A stretch of DNA of 5,228 nucleotides from an uncultured Collinsella sp. (GTDB lineage Bacteria; Actinomycetota; Coriobacteriia; Coriobacteriales; Coriobacteriaceae): the NCBI GenBank assembly GCA_900550355.1, contig URRT01000128.1, forward strand, positions 1 through 5,228, read 5' to 3'. This document shows, in pieces, positions 1 through 5,228 of the stretch. The first letter of the stretch is position 1. Each line of letters opens with the position of its first letter. The position numbers were made by a program, and so were the translations under genes. A model generated the notes under the pieces. That model made no database searches. It had not been told where the DNA came from and saw nothing but the letters and a program-made list of their open reading frames with translations.

Positions 1-719
1 TCGATGCTGCTGGTGCCGCGGGCTGTGCGATTCGTATCGGCGTCAATGCCGGTTCGCTTGAGCAGGATATCGCCGAGCGCGACGACCTCACGCAGCCCGA
101 AAAGCTCGTGATGTCGAGCGAGCGTTTCGTCAAGCATTTTGAAGACCGCGGCTTTACGAACATTGTGCTTTCGGCCAAGGCCCATAGCGTGCAAACGACG
201 CTCGATACCTATCGAGCCCTGTCGCGAGAGATTCCCCACGTTCCGCTTCACCTGGGCGTAACCGAGGCGGGTACCAAGCTTCAGGGCACCATTAAGAGCT
301 CGGTGGGCCTTGGTATTCTGCTGTCTGAGGGTATTGGTGACACCATGCGCGTCTCTCTCACGGCCGATCCGGTTGAGGAGCCGCCGGTTGCCTGGGGTAT
401 TCTGCAGTCGCTGGGCCTGCGTCGCCGTGGCCCCGAGATTGTCTCGTGCCCCACGTGCGCCCGCTGCCAGGTTAACCTCATTCCCATCGCCGAGGAGGTC
501 ACCGAGCGGCTTAAGAACTACTCCGCGCCGCTTTCTATCGCTGTGATGGGATGTGCCGTTAATGGCCCCGGTGAGGCTTCTGATGCCGACCTGGGCGTTG
601 CTTGCGGACGTGGTCAGGCCTTGCTCTTTTCGCATGGCCAGATCATTGGTAAAGTAGCTGAGGACCATATTGTCGACGCGCTTATGGCAGAGGTCGACAA
701 ACTTATTGAGGAGAAATAA
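1..719 (+). CDS. ispG: 4-hydroxy-3-methylbut-2-enyl diphosphate synthase (IspG/GcpE), 5'-truncated by window edge
   Basis: IspG is the cytosolic iron-sulfur enzyme of the MEP isoprenoid pathway that reductively opens 2-C-methylerythritol 2,4-cyclodiphosphate to HMBPP. The frame is open from the left edge (first full codon at 3), so the N-terminal TIM-barrel part is outside the window. The visible part begins with the family segment IRIGVNAGSL near 30-62. The [4Fe-4S] ligands are present: CPTC at 447-458 (two cysteines), a third cysteine in MGCAVNGPGE at 552-554, and the glutamate of GPGE 7 residues later. The 35-residue and 7-residue spacings equal those of E. coli C270, C305 and E312. An extra cysteine follows in CPTCARC. 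A GTG at 108 is internal, not the start, because homologous sequence continues upstream of it. The TAA stop touches the proS ATG. Isoleucine is mostly ATT, a more relaxed codon use than in the - strand genes. In many Gram-positives ispG follows dxr and rseP, so these may lie to the left (inference). Confidence 0.96.
   Translation, partial: DAAGAAGCAIRIGVNAGSLEQDIAERDDLTQPEKLVMSSERFVKHFEDRGFTNIVLSAKAHSVQTTLDTYRALSREIPHVPLHLGVTEAGTKLQGTIKSSVGLGILLSEGIGDTMRVSLTADPVEEPPVAWGILQSLGLRRRGPEIVSCPTCARCQVNLIPIAEEVTERLKNYSAPLSIAVMGCAVNGPGEASDADLGVACGRGQALLFSHGQIIGKVAEDHIVDALMAEVDKLIEEK
708..713 (+). promoter_or_regulatory. Ribosome binding site of proS, inside the 3' end of ispG
   Basis: GAGGAG lies 6 bases before the ATG at 720 and is made from the last glutamate codons of ispG. 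It decides the proS start: the later in-frame ATGs at 732 and 738 would be 18 or more bases away. Ribosomes ending on ispG finish exactly where proS begins, which suggests translational coupling. Confidence 0.85.
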
Positions 720-2441
720 ATGACCCGAGCAATGTATATGTCTAAGCTCTATGCGCCGACGCTTAAAGAGGATCCGGCGGACGCTGAGCTCGCCAGCCAC
801 CGCCTGCTGCTCCGTGCCGGCATGATCCGCAAGGAGGCCGCCGGTCTGTATTCTTATCTGCCGCTCGCATGGCGCTCGATCCGCAAGATCGAGAACATCG
901 TGCGCGACGAGATGGACGCTGCCGGCGCCCAGGAGCTCATGATGCCCATTATGGTCGACGCTGAGCTATGGCGCGAGTCCGGCCGCATCGACGCCTATGG
1001 CAAGGAGCTCGTGCGCTTTGATGACCGCCACGGCCGCGAGTTCGTGCTGGGCCCCACGCATGAGGAGACCGTGACCGCCCTGGTGCGCAATGAGCTGCGT
1101 TCCTACAAGCAGCTGCCGGTGAACCTCTATCACATCCAGGATAAGTTCCGCGACGAGTTCCGTCCCCGCTTTGGCCTGATGCGCGGCCGTGAGTTCATCA
1201 TGAAGGACGCCTACAGCTTCTCCGCCACGCAGGAGAGCCTGCAGGAGGAGTACGACAAGATGAAGCAGGCCTACGCTAACATCTGTGAGCGCTGCTACAT
1301 CAAGGCCCTGCCCGTCGTTGCCGACTCCGGTGAGATCGGTGGCGATACCTCTGTCGAGTACATGGCTTTGGCCGACGCCGGTGAGGCTTCGCTGGTCTAC
1401 TGCGACGATTGCGGCTTTGCTGCCGATGACGAGGCGGCAAGCACCAAGGTCGTCGTGACTGAGGGCCCCGGCGACGGTACGCTCACCAAGGTCGAGACTC
1501 CGGTCATGGGCACCATTGAGGCCGTCGCCAAGTTCTTCGGTTTCCCCGAGAACGGTACGCGAAAGTCGCTGGCGCTCATCGACGCCGAGGGCAAGCCGGT
1601 CGTGGCCATTGTCCCGGGCGACCACGAGCTCAATGACTGCAAGGCCGAGCATGTTTTTGGCAAGGGCTATCGCATGATGACCGACGATGAGCTTCAGGCG
1701 AACGGCCTGCACAAGGGCTTTATCGGACCGGTCAACCTGCCCGAGGGCATCCGTCTGGTGTGCGACGAGAGCCTGCGCGAGTCCAAGCAGTGGGCCTGCG
1801 GTGCCAACGAGGTCGATTATCACTTTACCGGTGCCTGCCCCGAGCGCGACTTTACCGTCGACGAGTGGGCCGACCTGGTCACCGTCGTTGCCGGCGATCC
1901 CTGCCCGCACTGCGGCAAGCCGCTCTCTGCTGCTCGCGGCATCGAGGTTTCCCAGGTCTTCCAGCTGGGCACCAAGTATTCCGAGGCCATGGGTGCCACC
2001 TTTATGGACGAGGACGGCAAGGAGAAGCCGCTGATCATGGGCTGCTACGGCGTTGGTGTGTCCCGCTCGCTCGCTGCCGTCGTGGAGCAGCACAACGACG
2101 AGCACGGTATCGTCTGGCCGGTCTCCGTTGCTCCGTACGAGGTCGCGGTGATTCCGCTCGATCCCAAGAAGGAGGAGTGCGCGACCGTCCGCGAGCAAAT
2201 CGTCGAGGGTCTGTGCGCCGAAGGTATCGAGGTTGTCGTGGATGACCGCGACGAGCGCCCCGGCTTTAAGTTTGCCGACAACGACCTTATGGGCTTCCCG
2301 TATCAGGTTGTTCTGGGTAAGCGTGGCCTTAAGAATGGCATGGTGGAGCTCAAGGATCGTGCTACCGGCGAGCGTGAGGACGTGGCGATCGACGAAGTCG
2401 TTGCTAAGGTTGCCGAGCTTGTGAAGGCTGCCCGTCGTTAA
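720..2441 (+). CDS. proS: Prolyl-tRNA synthetase, bacterial type with inserted editing domain
   Basis: ProRS is the cytosolic class II enzyme that charges tRNA-Pro with proline, and this form also hydrolyses mischarged Ala-tRNA-Pro. The 573-residue length is normal for the bacterial form. In order: N-terminal segment with TLKEDPADAE near residues 14-23; class II motif 1 around 69-83; proline-site TxE in GPTHEE (111-116); motif 2 around 143-167 (FRPRFGLMRGREF); a YbaK-like editing insertion from about 225 to 400, with RKSL near 281-284 (K282 probably equals the editing lysine K279 of E. coli, by eye) and GDHELND at 300-306; motif 3 GVGVSR at 444-449; and an HGTP anticodon-binding domain from about 472 to the end, with DDRDERPGFKF at 508-518. 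Two CxxC pairs (C228/C231 and C395/C398) bracket the editing domain, as in other Gram-positive ProRS sequences. No key residue appears missing. It is co-transcribed with ispG and ends 30 bases before a strong terminator. Confidence 0.98.
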   Translation: MTRAMYMSKLYAPTLKEDPADAELASHRLLLRAGMIRKEAAGLYSYLPLAWRSIRKIENIVRDEMDAAGAQELMMPIMVDAELWRESGRIDAYGKELVRFDDRHGREFVLGPTHEETVTALVRNELRSYKQLPVNLYHIQDKFRDEFRPRFGLMRGREFIMKDAYSFSATQESLQEEYDKMKQAYANICERCYIKALPVVADSGEIGGDTSVEYMALADAGEASLVYCDDCGFAADDEAASTKVVVTEGPGDGTLTKVETPVMGTIEAVAKFFGFPENGTRKSLALIDAEGKPVVAIVPGDHELNDCKAEHVFGKGYRMMTDDELQANGLHKGFIGPVNLPEGIRLVCDESLRESKQWACGANEVDYHFTGACPERDFTVDEWADLVTVVAGDPCPHCGKPLSAARGIEVSQVFQLGTKYSEAMGATFMDEDGKEKPLIMGCYGVGVSRSLAAVVEQHNDEHGIVWPVSVAPYEVAVIPLDPKKEECATVREQIVEGLCAEGIEVVVDDRDERPGFKFADNDLMGFPYQVVLGKRGLKNGMVELKDRATGEREDVAIDEVVAKVAELVKAARR

Positions 2442-2471
2442 TCGACGATTTCGTTTGTAGTTCGATATACG

Positions 2472-2525
2472 GGACGGCCCCGCATTTCTCCAGATAGGGG
2501 AGATGCGGGGCCGTCCTTTTATCTT
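2472..2525 (+). terminator. Rho-independent terminator of the ispG-proS transcript
   Basis: A 14-bp perfect stem (2472-2485 with 2503-2516) extends after a two-base bulge (2486-2487) by 4 more pairs (2488-2491 with 2499-2502). It closes on a 7-base loop and is followed by TTTTATCTT at 2517-2525. The stem begins 31 bases after the proS stop. The other side has no T-run on the - strand, so it acts on + strand transcripts only. Confidence 0.93.
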
Positions 2526-2544
2526 GTAGCATCCTCGATATCTA

Positions 2545-2588
2545 AAAGGAAAACCCCACAGCCCATATGAGCTGCGGGGTTTTCCTTT
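2545..2588. terminator. Second, bidirectional-looking terminator between convergent genes
   Basis: A 13-bp stem (2545-2557 with 2576-2588) continues past one A-C mismatch (2558/2575) with 4 further pairs (2559-2562 with 2571-2574) and an 8-base loop. The outer stem consists of A-rich and T-rich arms, so each strand reads GGGG followed by TTTTCCTTT. It therefore fits termination of the - strand phosphotransferase transcript, whose stop is 33 bases away. It could also be a back-up for + strand transcripts escaping the terminator at 2472-2525. Confidence 0.88.
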
Positions 2589-2620
2589 GTGCCTCCGATG
2601 CGAAATAAATCGCTCAGATA

Positions 2621-3385
2621 TTACTGATAATCGACGACGTCGATCCAGTTCTTAAGGAACTCATCGTTCACGTTGCGCTTACGAGCGAGCTCGGAAGCGG
2701 CGACGATGCTCGTCCACTGACGCACGACCTGCATGGGCATGTCGGCGCGGTCGCAGTAGAGCTCCAGGTAGGCCTCGGCCTGGTCCTTGCTGTTGAGGGC
2801 GAAGAGCAGGTAGGTGGTGGCAACGTCGGCAGCAGGGGAGCCCTGGGTGGCGTGTGCCCAGTCGCACACATAGAGCTGGCCGTCGTCGCCGACGATGACG
2901 TTGGAGGGGTTGAAGTCGCCGTGGCAGACCTTGAACTCCTTGGTCATGCCGTCCAGACGCTCCTGAAGGTTGTAGCGCGTGGTGGCATTGAGCTGATCAA
3001 GGCTGTCGATCATGCGGGCGAACTTGTCGCGCTGACGGTTGAGCAGCGGGGAGGTGTAGCCGTGGATCTCGATCTGGAGGTCGACGAACATCTCGAGGTA
3101 CTCACCAAAGCGCTGGGGCTCGGCAGTCATCTTCTCGGCAAGGGTGGTGCCCGGAACCTTCTCGGTCACGAGCGCCCAGCCGTTGGCGTTCTCGAGCTGG
3201 GAAACCTCGAGCGCCTTGGGGCTGCGGATGCCGCACTCATTGATGCGGGCAAGATTCAAAGCCTCGTTGAACACGTCGGAGACAGGCTTGGTCTCGTTAA
3301 AGACCTTGACGATCTTGTCGCCCAGGTCGTAAACGACCTTGTTGCCACGGCGGACGAGCTCGGTCTTGGAATCGGGTAGCAGCAT
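2621..3385 (-). CDS. Aminoglycoside phosphotransferase/choline kinase-fold phosphotransferase, substrate unknown
   Basis: This complete 254-residue protein is a small kinase of the APH/choline kinase superfamily, expected to transfer phosphate from ATP to a small molecule or protein. It has no signal peptide or membrane segment, so it is probably cytosolic. The N-lobe has DKIVKVF with likely ATP-binding lysine K27, and a candidate helix-C glutamate at E41. The segment VTEKVPGTTLAEKM (73-86) fits the hinge region. The C-lobe has the catalytic loop HGDFNPSN (155-162, base D157, metal-binding N162) and the metal-binding DW at 175-176. All key catalytic residues are present, so it is likely active. 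It resembles, from memory, the short phosphotransferases annotated as TIGR02172; this was not checked. The ATG at 3385 is chosen for its AAAGGA ribosome site. It lies 88 bases downstream of adhE on the same strand. Every isoleucine codon I read is ATC and Lys is AAG throughout the stretch I read, a biased usage shared with adhE that suggests good expression. An antibiotic resistance role is possible but not indicated. Confidence 0.88.
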   Translation of the reverse strand: MLLPDSKTELVRRGNKVVYDLGDKIVKVFNETKPVSDVFNEALNLARINECGIRSPKALEVSQLENANGWALVTEKVPGTTLAEKMTAEPQRFGEYLEMFVDLQIEIHGYTSPLLNRQRDKFARMIDSLDQLNATTRYNLQERLDGMTKEFKVCHGDFNPSNVIVGDDGQLYVCDWAHATQGSPAADVATTYLLFALNSKDQAEAYLELYCDRADMPMQVVRQWTSIVAASELARKRNVNDEFLKNWIDVVDYQ

Positions 3386-3392
3386 GGTTGCA

Positions 3393-3398
3393 TCCTTT
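3393..3398 (-). promoter_or_regulatory. Ribosome binding site of the phosphotransferase gene
   Basis: On the - strand AAAGGA lies 7 bases before the ATG at 3385 and supports that start. A small 5-bp hairpin (3390-3394 with 3403-3407, 8-base loop) would leave AAAG in the loop and tie up the following GA. Confidence 0.75.
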
Positions 3399-3417
3399 CA
3401 ACGATGCGATAGAAGCG

Positions 3418-3456
3418 ACGGCGGGGGTGGGTGAAACACCCGTGCACCCCCGCCGT
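3418..3456 (-). terminator. GC-rich hairpin after adhE; weak terminator, attenuator or 3'-end stabiliser
   Basis: A perfect 12-bp stem (3418-3429 with 3445-3456) closes on a 15-base loop that can itself pair 3430-3433 with 3437-3440. It lies 18 bases after the adhE stop and 33 bases before the phosphotransferase ATG. On the - strand the stem is followed by CGCTTCTATCGC, which is a poor T-tract, so full termination is doubtful and partial read-through into the phosphotransferase gene is likely. No convincing -35/-10 pair was seen in the 3386-3473 gap. Confidence 0.6.
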
Positions 3457-3473
3457 TAAAAACCGTGCTAAAA

Positions 3474-5228
3474 CTAGCAGACGGCGTAGTCCTGGGGCTC
3501 GCGGCCGTAGTAGGCGTCCAGGTAGAGCTCCTTGATCTCGCTCATGAGCGGGTAGCGCGGGTTAGCGCCGGTGCACTGGTCGTTGAATGCCTGCTCGGTC
3601 ATCTCGTCGAGGGTGTCGAGGAAGTACTGCTCGTCAACACCGTAGTCGGCGATGGTCTTCTTGACGCCGATGAAGTCCTTGAGCTCCTCGAGCTTCGTGA
3701 TGAAGTTCTCGAAGACCTCCTTGTCGTCCTTGCCCTCGATGCCGCAGTACTTGGCCATCTCGGCGTAGTTGTGCAGCGCGTTGGGGTAAGGATACTGGGA
3801 GAAGGTACCCATCTTGACGGGAGCCTCGGCGGCGTTGTAGCGCATGACGCGGGTCAGGATGACGGCGTTTGCGAGGCCGTGAGGCAGGTGATGGAAAGCG
3901 CCGAGCTTGTGGGCCATGGAGTGGTTGAGGCCCAGGAAGGCGTTGGCGAAGGCCATACCGGCCATGCAGGAGGCGTTGTGCATCTCCTCGCGGGCATGCG
4001 GGTCCTTGGCGCCGTTCGTGAAGCTGGAGGGCAGGTTCTCGAAGACGAGCTTAGCAGCGCGCTCGGAGAGGCCCTTGGTGTAGTCGGAAGCCATGATGGA
4101 GACGTAGGACTCGATGGCGTGGGTCATGACGTCGATGCCGGAGGCAGCGGTCAGGCCGCGCGGGGCGGTCATGCAGTTGTCGGCGTCGACGATAGCCATG
4201 TTGGGGAGCAGCGCGTAGTCGGCGAGCGGCCACTTGATGCCGGTCTCCTTGTCGGTGATGATGGCGAACGGCGTGCACTCGGAACCGGTGCCCGAAGAGG
4301 TCGGGACGGCGACGAAGTAGGCCTTCTTGCCCATCTCGGGGAAGGTGAAGATACGCTTGCGGATGTCCATGAAGTCCATGGCCATGTCCTCAAACTTGCA
4401 CTCGGGGTGCTCGTACATCATCCACATGATCTTGCCGGCGTCCATAGCGGAGCCACCGCCGACGGCGATGATGACGTCCGGCTCAAAGAGAGCCATCTGC
4501 TTGGCGCCGCGACGTGCGCACTGCAGCGACGGATCGGGCTCGACGTCGTAGAAGCAGTCGTGGGCGATGCCCATCTCGTCGAGCTTGGCCTCGATGGCGC
4601 GGGTGTTGCCATTCTTGAAGAGGAACTGGTCGGTGACGATGAAGGCGCGCTTCTTGCCCATGACGTTGCCAAGCTCGTCGAGGGCGACGGGCGTGGAACC
4701 CTTCTTGAAGTAGACCTTCTCGGGAGCGCGGAACCACAGCATGTTCTCACGGCGCTCGGCCACAGTCTTAACGTTGATCAAGTGCTTCACCCCAACGTTC
4801 TCGGAGACGGAGTTGCCGCCCCAGGAGCCGCAGCCCAGGGTCAGAGACGGCTTCATGCCAAAGTTGTACAGGTCACCGATGCCGCCGTGCGAGGACGGGG
4901 TGTTGATGACGATACGGCAGGCCTTCATGACGTGCTCGAACAGGCTGATCTTCTCGGCCTGGGCAGGGTGCACGTACAGAGAGGCGGTGTGGCCCGGGCC
5001 ACCGGCGAGCACCAGGTGCTCGGCCTTGTCGACGGCCTCCTGGAAGTCCTTGGCGTGATACATGGCCAGGACCGGGGAGAGCTTCTCGTGGGAGAACTCC
5101 TCCTTGGCGGGGTCGGTGGAGGTGACCTCGGCGATCAGGATCTTGGTCTTGGCAGGAACCTCGATGCCGGCGAGCTCGGCGATCTTGGCGGCAGCCCTGC
5201 CCGGGGTGCGGGGAGCGAGCAAGCCCGC
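3474..5228 (-). CDS. adhE: Bifunctional acetaldehyde-CoA/alcohol dehydrogenase AdhE, 5' end beyond the window
   Basis: AdhE reduces acetyl-CoA to acetaldehyde and then ethanol, reoxidising two NADH in fermentation; known AdhE proteins assemble into helical filaments (spirosomes). The frame is open to the right edge and 584 residues are visible, against about 870-890 in the family, so roughly the first 290 are missing, including the aldehyde dehydrogenase catalytic cysteine. Residues below count from the codon at 5222. The end of the ALDH half shows GGPGHTASLY (74-83), GGIGDLYN (113-120) and GCGSWGGNS (130-138). The linker lies near 163-175. The iron-ADH half has the nucleotide-binding GGGSAMDAGK (255-264), SSGTGSE (309-315), and iron ligands D364, H368, H434 and H448, whose spacings equal E. 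coli D653, H657, H723 and H737. The protein ends soon after the family segment QCTGANPRYPL, without the charged tail of E. coli AdhE. Isoleucine codons I read are all ATC, a strong bias that suggests high expression. The TTG at 5222 is not a true start. Confidence 0.97.
   Translation of the reverse strand, partial: AGLLAPRTPGRAAAKIAELAGIEVPAKTKILIAEVTSTDPAKEEFSHEKLSPVLAMYHAKDFQEAVDKAEHLVLAGGPGHTASLYVHPAQAEKISLFEHVMKACRIVINTPSSHGGIGDLYNFGMKPSLTLGCGSWGGNSVSENVGVKHLINVKTVAERRENMLWFRAPEKVYFKKGSTPVALDELGNVMGKKRAFIVTDQFLFKNGNTRAIEAKLDEMGIAHDCFYDVEPDPSLQCARRGAKQMALFEPDVIIAVGGGSAMDAGKIMWMMYEHPECKFEDMAMDFMDIRKRIFTFPEMGKKAYFVAVPTSSGTGSECTPFAIITDKETGIKWPLADYALLPNMAIVDADNCMTAPRGLTAASGIDVMTHAIESYVSIMASDYTKGLSERAAKLVFENLPSSFTNGAKDPHAREEMHNASCMAGMAFANAFLGLNHSMAHKLGAFHHLPHGLANAVILTRVMRYNAAEAPVKMGTFSQYPYPNALHNYAEMAKYCGIEGKDDKEVFENFITKLEELKDFIGVKKTIADYGVDEQYFLDTLDEMTEQAFNDQCTGANPRYPLMSEIKELYLDAYYGREPQDYAVC

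Noticed and set aside
108..719. A GTG-started 203-residue stand-alone IspG C-terminal protein
   Set aside because: The reading frame is open to the left edge and conserved IspG sequence lies upstream of the GTG, so this is a window-edge truncation and not a short gene.
966..2198. A 410-codon open frame on the - strand opposite proS
   Set aside because: It is antisense to well-conserved proS, has a low-complexity composition (rich in L, A, V, G, D) typical of the reverse complement of GC-rich coding sequence, and shows no recognisable domain.
2852..3379. A 175-codon open frame on the + strand opposite the phosphotransferase
   Set aside because: It is a shadow of the conserved kinase gene on the other strand; its repeated L, V, D, G composition is that of reverse-complemented high-GC codons.
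2621..3385. Calling the phosphotransferase an aminoglycoside resistance gene
   Set aside because: Only the general superfamily motifs are recognisable. The codon use is that of a resident gene, and there are no mobile-element signs nearby.
4418..4750. Other open frames of 70-110 codons within adhE on both strands
   Set aside because: They overlap the conserved adhE frame and are Arg/Ser/Pro-rich out-of-frame translations.
3474..5222. A TTG-started 582-residue alcohol dehydrogenase
   Set aside because: The visible protein starts in the middle of the aldehyde dehydrogenase domain and the frame runs off the window, so the real start is further right.

Overview
The window looks like an ordinary chromosomal segment from a high-GC anaerobic Gram-positive bacterium. 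The best guess is a gut actinobacterium of the Coriobacteriia (Collinsella or a relative). This is an inference from GC-rich codon use, the MEP-pathway gene ispG abutting proS, a fused fermentative AdhE, and prolyl-tRNA synthetase CxxC features typical of Gram-positives. No marker gene fixes the taxon.

Layout. On the + strand, the window opens inside ispG (1-719, 5' end missing). It continues without a spacer base into proS (720-2441, complete, editing-domain type). The proS ribosome binding site lies inside the last codons of ispG, so the two are surely one transcript and probably translationally coupled. A 179-base convergent intergenic region (2442-2620) follows, holding two hairpins: a strong + strand terminator after proS, and a second stem with T-rich flanks on both strands that can serve both directions.

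On the - strand, a fused acetaldehyde/alcohol dehydrogenase gene adhE runs from beyond the right edge to 3474. It has the end of its aldehyde dehydrogenase half and all of its iron-dependent alcohol dehydrogenase half. After an 88-base gap with a 12-bp GC-rich hairpin comes a complete 254-residue APH/choline-kinase-fold phosphotransferase of unknown substrate (3385-2621). I see no clear promoter in that gap and the hairpin lacks a good T-tract, so read-through from adhE is a reasonable model.

Together, the + strand genes serve isoprenoid precursor synthesis and translation. The - strand genes pair a central redox-balancing fermentation enzyme with an uncharacterised small-molecule or protein kinase. 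I found no RNA gene, mobile element, CRISPR array or long repeat. The part most worth a second look is the phosphotransferase and its linkage to adhE.
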